A DNA stretch of 64,000 nucleotides from Nanosyncoccus sp045603565 (lineage in GTDB: Bacteria; Patescibacteriota; Saccharimonadia; Saccharimonadales; Saccharimonadaceae), in contig JAZUML010000007.1 in NCBI GenBank assembly GCA_045603565.1, positions 61,132-125,131 of the forward strand, read 5' to 3'. Below, in pieces: positions 54,466 to 62,960 of the stretch (its first letter is position 1; each line of letters begins with the position of its first letter). Below the pieces are notes generated by a model. That model was not told the DNA's origin and ran no database searches. It was given only the letters and a program-made list of their open reading frames with translations. The position numbers and the translations under genes are program-made.

Positions 54466-56677
54466 TTTTATAATACTCACTTATAAATGCTATTACTGGA
54501 TTTTCTTCACCCTCAAAGTATTTAATATTGTTATATGCGGTAGAGTTCCCAGCGTACTGTTTTAAGACCGAAGTAGCTCTAGCGAGCGATACATATCTTT
54601 GTGCGTATTTATAAGTTTGCCAATCTGGGTTATTAGCTGAATTTACAAATTCAGCCCCAGAAGCAATTCTTTTACTCTCATCCGAAGCTCCAACAAAACT
54701 TCTCACCATATTAGCAATATCACTTATAAAACGAATAGAAGAAGAATTATTATTAATTGATTCAATAATTCCCCCATCCATAACTCCGAGCGGAGTTTTC
54801 CTTTCATCATTGAATAAAATGTAATTACTAAGATCAGAATTTTTATTTACAGTTCGAGTACCAGAGGCACTAATAGTAGTGTTATTATTTACAAAATTAA
54901 TGAACCCCTCATCATTAAATGGATCATTCAATGTGGAGGGGTCAAAAGTCGCGATTTCCGCACACTGAGCTGAACCAACTACACCGATATTTCCATAAGT
55001 TTCACAATCTCCGAAATTCGCTAAATAATTATCCGCGCTATCAGCTTTTGTGTTAGGTATAATCGCCGCAATTGAATCAGAAGTAGTCTTAGCAAAAGTT
55101 TTTAATCCACTAAACCTTCCTTTAAAGTTGTTTCTTAGATTAATAGCGAATTTATAAACTATAGAACCAAGAAAGGTATTCTTAGAGCTTATATCAAAAG
55201 GACTTCGGTTTATTCTATCCGCCGCTGCATCCATCGCGAGTACCTCCGAATTTAATCGAGAATAAGCTACTACAGCCGCTTCATCACCTGCTGCGCCACC
55301 ACTTGCTTTAGCTAGTTCTTTCCCTACATTTATTGCCCCCTCTACTAATAATTCGCCAGCATTTACACCTTTAATTGTCTCATAAGAATTATTACTTAAC
55401 GAATTACTAATCGTAGGATGAACCAAGTTTAATACTTCAAGATTACTACTCGAATTCCCTGATTGGATTAATCTACCAACTGAACCAGTAATTTTAGATG
55501 ACGAAGAGGCGACTGTATTATTGATAATATTAGAGTTATTATCGACATTTAATTGATTTTCAATCGTCTTTAAAACTCTATCTGAAGAATAATTGTTCAC
55601 TAATTCCTTGTCCACTTTTTGGTCGGCAAGTACTGCGTATAAGCTCGGCGAATCAAGTGGTGTGCCCTTAACTTTTTTCACTTCGCCGGTTTTTACATCT
55701 ACTATTTCAGATTCACTATCTTGATAAAGAAAATTCATCGCTTCATTTATTTTTGATTCATTTCCTTCACCCGCTTTCATCTTACTAATATTCTCCATAA
55801 ACAAAGCAAAAAACAAACTGGAACGCTGCTCTTTAGAAATAGTATCCGCAGTTTTTAAAGCGTCCGCTGAATAAAGAGTCGCTTCAACTTCACTGCTCGC
55901 CAAGTTTTTCCCACCTACATCTTGAATAAATTGATCAGATTTAGAATTTGTCGCATTTCCATTTTCTATATAATCATAATATGTCTCAATTTCACCAGTT
56001 TCTTCATTTTTCCTCTCGGTCTGCTCCAAAGATACATTATTAACTTTAATATTACTACCACTTCCTAATACGGAATTCATTACTTCGTTATAATCTGATT
56101 CATTTGTATAGTTATTTCTACTTGTTCCAATATTTTTAAAAACTTCTTTCGCCGCCTCATCGTAGTAATACGCAGCCCTAGAATAAGTAGCGTTATTAAA
56201 GGCATTATAAAGCTCAATATTATGACTAACTTCAGTAATAAAATCCTGCGCTAAGATTATTTTATCGCCCATTTTTAATACTAATTCACCACCATCATTT
56301 TTATTTCCCTCAATAAAATCACTATCACTACTATACCCCACCAAAACTCCATTTTCTTTCAATATTTTAGCGGTATCTTCAGGAATCTCACCATTATAAA
56401 GTGCCTGTTGAAAAACAATTTTTTTACTTTCTACTGCATCCGCATATTGCACGTCAGTCTCTTCAACTAATCTTTCTGAAATAGCGGAAGGGATTAAGTT
56501 TCCAGAGCTAAATAATATCGCAAACACTAATATTATTGCTGTCAAAAAAACCATAACACCAGCAGATTTTATACTTTTATTAGATTTGATTTTAGTTTTA
56601 CCGCTGACGTTTGAAATAAATTGATCACCAGAAAGTGCTTTTTGTTCACTTTCCCTCAAAACAGTGTCTGCACCCAT
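54446..56677 (-). CDS. Large hypothetical protein with one N-terminal membrane segment
   Basis: 743 residues from the ATG at 56677, nine bases after TATAAT; a frame-open ATG at 56719 overlaps that promoter. A short cytoplasmic start (MGADTVLRESEQKALSGDQF), one membrane segment (about residues 40-62, GVMVFLTAIILVFAILFSSG) and ~680 outward-facing residues rich in Asn, Ser and Glu. Sequences include GASDESKRIASGAEFVNSAN and YAQRYVSLARATSVLKQYAG; two or three cysteines near 570. I recognise no family. It could be a cell-surface or T4SS-linked protein. Its last residues come from palindromic element C. Confidence 0.72.
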   Translation of the reverse strand: MGADTVLRESEQKALSGDQFISNVSGKTKIKSNKSIKSAGVMVFLTAIILVFAILFSSGNLIPSAISERLVEETDVQYADAVESKKIVFQQALYNGEIPEDTAKILKENGVLVGYSSDSDFIEGNKNDGGELVLKMGDKIILAQDFITEVSHNIELYNAFNNATYSRAAYYYDEAAKEVFKNIGTSRNNYTNESDYNEVMNSVLGSGSNIKVNNVSLEQTERKNEETGEIETYYDYIENGNATNSKSDQFIQDVGGKNLASSEVEATLYSADALKTADTISKEQRSSLFFALFMENISKMKAGEGNESKINEAMNFLYQDSESEIVDVKTGEVKKVKGTPLDSPSLYAVLADQKVDKELVNNYSSDRVLKTIENQLNVDNNSNIINNTVASSSSKITGSVGRLIQSGNSSSNLEVLNLVHPTISNSLSNNSYETIKGVNAGELLVEGAINVGKELAKASGGAAGDEAAVVAYSRLNSEVLAMDAAADRINRSPFDISSKNTFLGSIVYKFAINLRNNFKGRFSGLKTFAKTTSDSIAAIIPNTKADSADNYLANFGDCETYGNIGVVGSAQCAEIATFDPSTLNDPFNDEGFINFVNNNTTISASGTRTVNKNSDLSNYILFNDERKTPLGVMDGGIIESINNNSSSIRFISDIANMVRSFVGASDESKRIASGAEFVNSANNPDWQTYKYAQRYVSLARATSVLKQYAGNSTAYNNIKYFEGEENPVIAFISEYYKIANRDY

Positions 56678-56718
56678 CTTGTATAAATTATAACATATTT
56701 TTGGTATAATATAAAGCA

Positions 56719-57954
56719 ATGAAAAACGAGAGTGTGTTAGTAGAAAAAATCATCCCAGGTGGTGAAAGCCTTGGCCGATTAAAAAATGGTAAAAAAATAT
56801 TTTTCTGGGGAGCACTACCTGGTGAAACAGTTACAGATTACAAAATCACAAAAAATAAAACTAACTATCAAAAAGCGATTGCGACTAGTATTCAAAATCC
56901 ATCACCATATCGTGTCAAACCAAAAGACTCTTGTTTCCTCTCTACTTCACCTTGGCAAATTATAAATTATGATTACGAATTAAAACTAAAACAAGAATTA
57001 GTTGTCGAAATATTCCATGAGCATAAAATTAACATCAAAACACCAGAAATACTAACAGACAATCAAGATTACTATTATCGTAACAAAATGGAGTATGCTC
57101 TCTATTGGAATAACAAGACCAACAAGATCGAACTTGCTTTTCACGAGCGCGGTTCTCATCGCAAACTCCCAATTACCTCATCATCTATTGAGCGTCCAGA
57201 GTTATTTAAGCAAGCCAAAAATATTATTCAAGACTTAAATAATCGTCACGAAGAAGCTCGTAAATATCAATCATTATTACTAAGATGTAACCAAGACGGA
57301 ATAATTTCAGGTGGGTTGTATGAAAACCATCAACCTCACCCCACTTTTAATAATCTCACAGATAAAATTTTAGGTTATACGTATTCTTATTCACCTAATA
57401 GTTTTTTTCAAATCAATTTACCTGTTTACGAAATAGCACTCCAAGAAATCAAAAAACACATCAATACCGAAAAAGTTCTCGACCTCTACGCTGGTGTCGG
57501 TACTATCAGCCTCTCCACCGCCCGAGACAAACTCCTCACCTTGGTCGAAGTCGATAAATCTGCTTTTATAGAGCTAGCAAGAAATATTACTATTGAGGAC
57601 ATTTCGCGACTAACGAGGAGCGAGTTAGCGAGGAGCCCCGTAACGACGGGCGCGACGAAGCGTGTCCGAAATAGTAATATTCTTGCAATTCTCTCAAAAT
57701 CAGAAGATGTTTTGAACTATATCGAACCCGACCAAACCATCATCCTTGATCCTCCCCGCGCCGGTTGCGACCAAAAACTAATCAACAAACTCCTTGAAGT
57801 AAAACCAAAAACCATTATATATTTATCGTGCAACCCCGCCACTCAAGCTCGTGATTTAGAAGTTTTATTGAACCATTACCAGATAAAAACCATCAAAACT
57901 TACAACTTTTTCCCACACACTCCGCATATTGAAAACTTAGTGGTGTTGTGCTAA
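56719..57954 (+). CDS. TrmA/RlmD-family rRNA/tRNA (uracil-5)-methyltransferase with in-frame palindromic insert
   Basis: 411 residues. A TRAM domain (VEKIIPGGESLGRLKNGKKI) precedes the methyltransferase part: SPNSFFQINLPVYEIALQEI, LDLYAGVGTISLS (SAM), IILDPPRAGCDQKLI and IYLSCNPATQARDL with the catalytic Cys. The 4Fe-4S cysteines of RlmD are mostly missing (only DSCFLSTSPWQ remains). Residues ~287-323 (ITIEDISRLTRSELARSPVT and onward) are encoded by palindromic element B, lying between the SAM loop and the DPPR motif without breaking the frame. Start: TATAAT 8 nt upstream. Exact target uridine unknown. Confidence 0.88.
   Translation: MKNESVLVEKIIPGGESLGRLKNGKKIFFWGALPGETVTDYKITKNKTNYQKAIATSIQNPSPYRVKPKDSCFLSTSPWQIINYDYELKLKQELVVEIFHEHKINIKTPEILTDNQDYYYRNKMEYALYWNNKTNKIELAFHERGSHRKLPITSSSIERPELFKQAKNIIQDLNNRHEEARKYQSLLLRCNQDGIISGGLYENHQPHPTFNNLTDKILGYTYSYSPNSFFQINLPVYEIALQEIKKHINTEKVLDLYAGVGTISLSTARDKLLTLVEVDKSAFIELARNITIEDISRLTRSELARSPVTTGATKRVRNSNILAILSKSEDVLNYIEPDQTIILDPPRAGCDQKLINKLLEVKPKTIIYLSCNPATQARDLEVLLNHYQIKTIKTYNFFPHTPHIENLVVLC
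57577..57686. repeat. Palindromic element B inside the RNA methyltransferase gene
   Basis: Arms of about 24 bp (57577-57601 and 57663-57686), perfect over AATATTACTATT and GCAAGA apart from one extra A and two bases, enclose a GC-rich core with hairpins CTAAC...GTTAG and CCCGT-AACG-ACGGG (57637-57650). GCCCCGTAACGACGGGCG is shared, one base apart, with element A at 48.3 kb. The arms have the composition of the host gene while the core is GC-rich, unlike its surroundings. The element keeps the reading frame open. Confidence 0.85.
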
Positions 57955-57969
57955 AATTTTTTAAAAGAC

Positions 57970-58059
57970 GGAAAGGTGGCCGAGTGGTTTAAGGCGCACG
58001 CTTGGAAAGCGTGTAAAGGGGTAACTCTTTCGCAGGTTCAAATCCTGTCCTTTCCGCCA
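57970..58059 (+). tRNA. tRNA-Ser(GGA)
   Basis: Acceptor GGAAAGG pairs with CCTTTCC, then G and encoded CCA. Anticodon stem CACGC/GCGTG with loop TTGGAAA, anticodon GGA at 58004-58006. Long variable arm and T-loop GTTCAAATC fit class II serine tRNA. It is 15 bp after the methyltransferase gene and 4 bp before the ABC ATPase gene, so likely in one transcript. Confidence 0.97.
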
Positions 58060-58063
58060 TAAA

Positions 58064-58906
58064 ATGGAGAAAAAGGTGAGCGAAAACATCATTATCGAAC
58101 TAAAAGGTCTTACAAAACGATACGGTTATGGCGATACCGAATCATTCGCTTTAAAAGATTTTGATTTAACCATTAAGCGTGGTGAATTTATCATGATTAT
58201 GGGTCCGTCCGGTTGTGGTAAAACCACACTCCTAAATATTATAGGTCTTCTAGATCGTGCATCTCGTGGTGAATATTTATTAAACGGCGAAGATGTTGCG
58301 AGTATCTCCACTCGTCGCCAAGCTAGACTTCGCGCCAAAAAAATCGGCTTCGTTTTTCAAAATTTCAACCTTATCGAAGATCTTACAATCCTAGAAAATG
58401 TTGCCTTACCACTAGTTTATACTGGATATTCCAAGACCGCTCGCCTCAAAAATGCCTCATCAGCTCTCAAACGTTTTCATCTTCAAGAAAGAGAATATTA
58501 TCTACCATATCAACTTTCCGGTGGCCAACAACAACGTGTTGCAATTGCTCGCGCTATTGTAGGTGATCCAGAGATTATTCTTGCGGACGAGCCTACAGGC
58601 AATCTAGATTCCCGCTCCTCGCATATAGTAATGGAAGAACTCAAAGCTATCCACGAAGAAGGCAACACAATTATCATGGTGACACATAATCCCGCTCTCA
58701 CTGTTTATGCTACTCGTGTTATTAATATGCTAGATGGCCAAATCGATACCGACGTCAAGACTGTTGCTGATCATAATCTACCTCAACCCATCAGTGTTAA
58801 AATTAAGAAGAAAAAGAAGGAAAAAGAGTTTGTTTCCTTAGAACTACCAAATTCCGAAAAACCGAGAAAAGCCAAAAAACATAAAACTACTCGGAGGAAA
58901 AAATAA
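58064..58906 (+). CDS. MacB/LolD-type ABC transporter ATPase
   Basis: 280 residues. ELKGLTKRYGYGDTESFALK, Walker A IMGPSGCGKTTLLNIIGLLD, FVFQNFNLIEDLTILENVAL, signature QLSGGQQQRVAIARAI and Walker B IILADEPTGNLD define the MacB/LolD/FtsE class. A Lys-rich tail follows (KKKKEKEFVSL and onward). It pairs with the permease that starts one base later. Such pairs export peptides or act as mechanotransducers outside; substrate unknown. Confidence 0.94.
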   Translation: MEKKVSENIIIELKGLTKRYGYGDTESFALKDFDLTIKRGEFIMIMGPSGCGKTTLLNIIGLLDRASRGEYLLNGEDVASISTRRQARLRAKKIGFVFQNFNLIEDLTILENVALPLVYTGYSKTARLKNASSALKRFHLQEREYYLPYQLSGGQQQRVAIARAIVGDPEIILADEPTGNLDSRSSHIVMEELKAIHEEGNTIIMVTHNPALTVYATRVINMLDGQIDTDVKTVADHNLPQPISVKIKKKKKEKEFVSLELPNSEKPRKAKKHKTTRRKK

Positions 58907-60138
58907 TGGCCCTACTAATTAAAACTCATTACAAATTAGCAAAAACCGCCATCAAAGAAAACCGTACTCGTTCATTCTTAACCTGTCTCGGTATCGCAAT
59001 TGGTGTAGCTAGTATTATTTTAATTCTCTCGCTAATGGGTAGTATTTCAAATCTTATCAAAAGCGAAGTAAACGAAATCGGTGCCGATCTAATTGTCGTT
59101 CGCCCAAACTCCACCAAAGATTCCGTTACTAGCTTAGTAGATGAACTCACTTCAGCAAATTCTTTCCAAAGCAGTAGTCTAGCTATCGCAGATATCGACG
59201 CAATCAAAAAAGTCGAAGACGTTTCTGCGGTCTCCCCCATTGCTACATCAGTAAACACTATCACATCAGAAAAAAATACCTTCTCATCAGTTCCCGTACT
59301 CGCTACAACCGCCGATTTTATTAAGATTGAGCCTCTCGCACTCCGATATGGCGGTTTCCTTACTGAAGAAAACGAAGAAAATTCAGTTGTCCTAGGCCAC
59401 ACTTTATCACTTGCGCTCTTTAATACGATTAATAGCACTATCGGAAAAACCGTCACAATTATGGGTCAAAAATTTATGGTAGTTGGTGTATTGGATGAAG
59501 TAGAAAAATCTATTAATTTCGATAATATAGATTTCGATAATTCCCTCATTATGAACATTAAAAGTCTAGATAAACTCACCGGCTCCACTCAGATTCAGCA
59601 AATAAACGTCAAAGCTAATAATACAGATAGCCTGCCCAAAATTTCCGATAATATTAAAGATGCCTTAACAAATCAAAAACTTGGCGACCAAAACTTCTCC
59701 GTCTCTTATGGAGACCAAATTACCCATCCAGCCAGCTCACTTTTCTCTATTGTTTCAGGGATGCTTACTTTAGTAGCTGCTATTTCGTTAATAGTCGGAG
59801 GTATTGGGGTGATGAATATTATGTTGGTGTCAGTTTCAGAGCGTAATCACGAAATCGGTGTTCGTAAAGCCGTCGGTGCCTCAAGCCGCAATATCTTAAT
59901 GCAATTCCTCTTCGAAGCTCTAATTCTCTCGATACTAGGTGGTATCTTTGGTCTAATTCTTGGTTATCTCTTAGCCTTCGTTATCTCTACTATCACTCCA
60001 TTCGCTCCGTTTATCAGTTGGGAAATCGTTCTAATTACACTTCTCACTACACTTGCCGTCGGAATAATCTTCGGTATTTACCCAGCCATCAAAGCCGCAG
60101 CCAAGAATCCAATCGATTCCCTCAAACACTACCGTTAA
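58906..60138 (+). CDS. MacB-type ABC transporter permease (FtsX fold)
   Basis: 410 residues. An N-terminal helix (FLTCLGIAIGVASIILILSL), a MacB_PCD-like outer domain of ~210 residues, and three C-terminal helices with GGIGVMNIMLVSVSERNHEI, GVRKAVGASSRNILMQFLFE and FGIYPAIKAAAKNPIDSLKH, all MacB permease marks. GGAGG in the ATPase's end lies before its ATG. Together with the ATPase it forms a complete exporter; no accessory MacA-type gene is next to it. Confidence 0.94.
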   Translation: MALLIKTHYKLAKTAIKENRTRSFLTCLGIAIGVASIILILSLMGSISNLIKSEVNEIGADLIVVRPNSTKDSVTSLVDELTSANSFQSSSLAIADIDAIKKVEDVSAVSPIATSVNTITSEKNTFSSVPVLATTADFIKIEPLALRYGGFLTEENEENSVVLGHTLSLALFNTINSTIGKTVTIMGQKFMVVGVLDEVEKSINFDNIDFDNSLIMNIKSLDKLTGSTQIQQINVKANNTDSLPKISDNIKDALTNQKLGDQNFSVSYGDQITHPASSLFSIVSGMLTLVAAISLIVGGIGVMNIMLVSVSERNHEIGVRKAVGASSRNILMQFLFEALILSILGGIFGLILGYLLAFVISTITPFAPFISWEIVLITLLTTLAVGIIFGIYPAIKAAAKNPIDSLKHYR

Positions 60139-60155
60139 GTGATATAATATAGATT

Positions 60156-61391
60156 ATGAAAGCGTTATTAGAGAAGCTCCCTTTTTACAACCAAGCCGTT
60201 TTACCATATCATTACACTCAAGCAGTAGTAGCGGGTCTAAAAACTGGCTTTCCTGGCAAAAAACTACGCGTCATTGGTGTAACTGGTACAAATGGTAAAA
60301 CCACTACTTGTTTCATGATTTGGCAAATGCTAAACCACGCCGGATATAAGACTGGTATCATGACTACCGTCGCCTGGGGTGTTAAAAAGCTACAACCAGA
60401 GCTCGGCCACATGACCACCGTTGACGCCTTTACTCTTAATAATCGCATAAAAAAAATCGCTGATTCTGGCGCTGAATTCTTAGTATTAGAAGTAACTTCT
60501 CACGCTCTCTCTGAATATAGAACCCTTAATATTCCAATAGAAATTGCCGTCTTCACAAATCTTACCCACGAACATCTAGATTACCACAAAACCCTAGCAA
60601 ATTACCGTGCCGCCAAAGGAAAACTATTCAAAAAAGCCAACTATTCTATCCTTAACGCCGATGACCCCTCCACTACCTATTACAAAAAGCTTACCGATAA
60701 TTATTCAACATATGGTATAAAAAATGGCGAAAACAAGGCGGAAAACATAAAACTCAGCGTAGAAGGTGTTAAATATTCATGTGGTGATATAAATATAGAG
60801 ACCAAAATTCCAGGAGAATTTAATGTCTATAATTCCCTCGCCGCCGCCCTAGTTGGGCAAAAACTCGGGCTTTCAAACAAGCAAATCGAAGAAGGTATTA
60901 AATCTCTCGACTCTGTAGAAGGTCGTATGAATATTATTGACGAAGGTCAACCTTTTACGGTAATCGTAGATTATGCTCACGCCCCCGATGCTTTGGAAAA
61001 AGTTTTCAATTCCATCGGTGACCACAAAGGTAAAATAATTTCAGTTCATGGTGGTGCCGGTCGTCGTGATCCTTCAACGCGTCCAGTCCGCGGTCAAATA
61101 TTAGGTAAGTATTCAGATATTGTTATCATCACAGAAGATGATTCGCGCGACGAAGACCCTGAAAAAATCGCCACAGGTTTTATTCAAGGCGCCGAAAAAT
61201 CCGGTAAAATCTTAGGCAAAGATTTATTCAAAGAATTAGACCGCGAAAAAGCTATTAAATTAGCTCTCGATACCGCAAAACCAGGTGACATTGTTCTAAT
61301 TCTCGGCAAAGGCCACGAAAAAACCATTCTCCGCGCCGACGGACCTCACGAATTTGAAGACATCAAAGTTGTAAAGAAATTACTCAGGTAA
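60156..61391 (+). CDS. MurE-type Mur ligase lacking the N-terminal UDP-binding domain
   Basis: 411 residues, shorter than MurE's ~490. ATP-binding VIGVTGTNGKTTTCFMIWQM at 39-58, TSHALSEYR, FTNLTHEHLDYHKTLANYRA, VDYAHAPDALEKVFNSIG, SVHGGAGRRDPSTRPVRG, ITEDDSRDEDPEKIATGF and GKGHEKTI identify MurE or a close relative. MurE adds the third stem-peptide residue. The DDSRDEDP region stands where the DNPR (meso-DAP) or DDPA (lysine) motif lies, so the amino acid is uncertain. TATAAT is 7 nt before the ATG. It converges with the next gene, overlapping 12 bp. Confidence 0.85.
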   Translation: MKALLEKLPFYNQAVLPYHYTQAVVAGLKTGFPGKKLRVIGVTGTNGKTTTCFMIWQMLNHAGYKTGIMTTVAWGVKKLQPELGHMTTVDAFTLNNRIKKIADSGAEFLVLEVTSHALSEYRTLNIPIEIAVFTNLTHEHLDYHKTLANYRAAKGKLFKKANYSILNADDPSTTYYKKLTDNYSTYGIKNGENKAENIKLSVEGVKYSCGDINIETKIPGEFNVYNSLAAALVGQKLGLSNKQIEEGIKSLDSVEGRMNIIDEGQPFTVIVDYAHAPDALEKVFNSIGDHKGKIISVHGGAGRRDPSTRPVRGQILGKYSDIVIITEDDSRDEDPEKIATGFIQGAEKSGKILGKDLFKELDREKAIKLALDTAKPGDIVLILGKGHEKTILRADGPHEFEDIKVVKKLLR

Positions 61392-62129
61392 GTATTCCGC
61401 GATACCATCCACTATTTTTTCATTCTCAATTTCAAGCGCATAGGCGATCGCGGCTGCACATGCCATATAAGAAACCGCAGTTTCGCCCGGCACAAAAGTT
61501 GCCACATTGATAATTTCTGACTTTATCGACAAAGTCGCTTCTGTACCTTTACTGTATAGTTTTGAATTTAACACCTTTACATCCGCGCTACTTTGTCCAA
61601 AAGCTACAGTCTTTTTAGTTCCCTTAAAATCGGAAAACGTCTCATAGTTTAAATCGTCATGATTCAAAACTACCATCTCGGGTTTCATATCAAAGAGTGT
61701 TTTTTCGTTATCTAGATACTCTTCTGGTTCCATGTCTTTAAGTCCGGCCGTCACGAAATTCGTCATCGCAGCCACAGTTACTGGTAGTCCATAAAACACA
61801 TTATCGCGTAGTCCTTCAGCGGGTACTGTTACAATCACATAATTAGCTCCAGCTTTCCAAGCATCACTCAAGAACTTATGCAGCATACCGATTTTAAACG
61901 GTTGATCAGATGCTAAGACTGCAACTTGCTCTCCAGTGGCGCGCAGGATTTCGTGTACATAATGCGCCACAGTAGTTTTACCAGTTGTGCCAGTGATAGC
62001 AATTAGCTTCATGTCACGCATTGGGTTACCGTAGTAAGACTTAAGCACCTTAGCTTTGATTTTTTGTGAACTTGATTTAAAACCACCTTTTTTCTTTTTA
62101 CTCTGGTTACTCTTTTCCCTCTCTGCCAT
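61380..62129 (-). CDS. Short Mur-ligase-like protein (central ATPase domain only)
   Basis: 249 residues. A Lys/Ser-rich start, then IAITGTTGKTTVAHYVHEIL (Walker A), TVAAMTNFVTAGLKDMEPEE, VVLNHDDLNYETFSDFKGTK and AAIAYALEIENEKIVDGIAE: the middle domain of Mur ligases with TNxxxDH-like region altered (TNFVTAGLKDM). Both the N-terminal substrate domain and the C-terminal amino-acid-binding domain are missing. It may be a MurT-like or degraded paralog. It sits head-to-tail opposed to the MurE-like gene. Confidence 0.75.
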   Translation of the reverse strand: MAEREKSNQSKKKKGGFKSSSQKIKAKVLKSYYGNPMRDMKLIAITGTTGKTTVAHYVHEILRATGEQVAVLASDQPFKIGMLHKFLSDAWKAGANYVIVTVPAEGLRDNVFYGLPVTVAAMTNFVTAGLKDMEPEEYLDNEKTLFDMKPEMVVLNHDDLNYETFSDFKGTKKTVAFGQSSADVKVLNSKLYSKGTEATLSIKSEIINVATFVPGETAVSYMACAAAIAYALEIENEKIVDGIAEYLPE

Positions 62130-62170
62130 AATACCTATATTTTATCACCTTTACATAAAAAAATAAACCC

Positions 62171-62195
62171 TGGCGGAAGCGCCGGGATTCGCACC
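62171..62195 (-). repeat. Partial copy of the tRNA-Ser(CGA) 3' end
   Basis: 25 bp matching 62233-62257 at 24 positions: it repeats the acceptor 3' strand, CCA and the T-arm up to the T-loop, then homology stops. It lies 38 bp beyond the tRNA's 3' end, after a terminator. Such repeats at tRNA 3' ends are left by tyrosine-recombinase integration or by partial tRNA duplication. Confidence 0.8.
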
Positions 62196-62210
62196 GAAGG
62201 TCCGAATCCA

Positions 62211-62232
62211 AAAAAACGACCCTCTGGAGTCG
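62211..62232 (-). terminator. Intrinsic terminator after tRNA-Ser(CGA)
   Basis: On the minus strand CGACTC-CAGA-GGGTCG is followed by TTTTTT, directly after the CCA end of the tRNA. Confidence 0.85.
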
Positions 62233-62322
62233 TGGCGGAAGCGCCGGGATTCGAACCCGGGAGACAGTTGCCTGCCCACACGATTTCGAGTCGTGCGCCT
62301 TCAACCACTCGGCCACGCTTCC
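62233..62322 (-). tRNA. tRNA-Ser(CGA)
   Basis: On the minus strand GGAAGCG pairs with CGCTTCC, followed by G and encoded CCA. Anticodon stem CACGA/TCGTG with loop CTCGAAA (anticodon CGA). Long variable arm and GTTCGAATC T-loop. Third serine tRNA of the window. Confidence 0.97.
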
Positions 62323-62372
62323 ATCTATAAGTATATCATAAATTCCCCTCAAATAAACCATTACTGCTATGC

Positions 62373-62378
62373 TATAAT
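62373..62378 (+). promoter_or_regulatory. Extended -10 box, leaderless start
   Basis: TGCTATAAT ends six bases before the ATG at 62385; the same spacing recurs at 62949-62954 for the ATG at 62961. Confidence 0.6.
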
Positions 62379-62384
62379 AGGCGT

Positions 62385-62942
62385 ATGGATCACGTTTTCA
62401 ATTTCTGGCTTGGCGTTGTAGTAATCACTACTCTAGGCACCATTGCTCATTTTGTCTATGAGTGGTCTCATCACAACAAGACCGCCGGCCTTTTCGCTGC
62501 TGTCAATGAATCCACTTGGGAACATATCAAAATCGCACTTACTCCCACTTTCCTTTGGGCGCTTTATGACGGTTTTACCTATGGTTTCGAGCCCAACTAT
62601 TTCCTCGCCAAATTCACTAGTGTGCTCCTCTTAATTATTCTTATTCCAACTTTATTTTATTCTTATCGCGCCGTCATTAAAAAGAGTTATCTAATCATAA
62701 ACATCGCAGTTTTTCTAATTTCAATCATTCTTAGTCAGCTCATCTTTTATGTTCTAATTACACTTCCCCCTCAACCTTTCATCGTGAACTATCTAGCTTG
62801 TTTTGGATTATTTATTCTATTCGGTTGTTACATGACTCTTACTCTGCGACCACTCAAAACCTTCCTTTTCAAAGATCCAATCAATGGTAGATATGGCTTT
62901 TTTGCTCACATTCATACCAAGAAAACCAAAAAAATAAAATAA
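62385..62942 (+). CDS. DUF6512-like polytopic membrane protein
   Basis: 185 residues with about five or six hydrophobic segments. LGTIAHFVYEWSHHNKTAGL, FAAVNESTWEHIKIALTPTF and LWALYDGF, with conserved His, Glu and Trp in NESTWEHIK, match the pattern of the DUF6512 family as I recall it; function unknown. Leaderless-type promoter. It ends 18 bp before the surface-protein gene, which has its own promoter. Confidence 0.78.
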   Translation: MDHVFNFWLGVVVITTLGTIAHFVYEWSHHNKTAGLFAAVNESTWEHIKIALTPTFLWALYDGFTYGFEPNYFLAKFTSVLLLIILIPTLFYSYRAVIKKSYLIINIAVFLISIILSQLIFYVLITLPPQPFIVNYLACFGLFILFGCYMTLTLRPLKTFLFKDPINGRYGFFAHIHTKKTKKIK

Positions 62943-62960
62943 CTATGCTATAATTAGCTT

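Noticed and set aside
62107..62361. 84-residue minus-strand frame containing SVAEWLKAHDSKSCGQ
   Set aside because: It is the translation of the tRNA-Ser gene region; this peptide is a well-known artefact of serine tRNA sequences.
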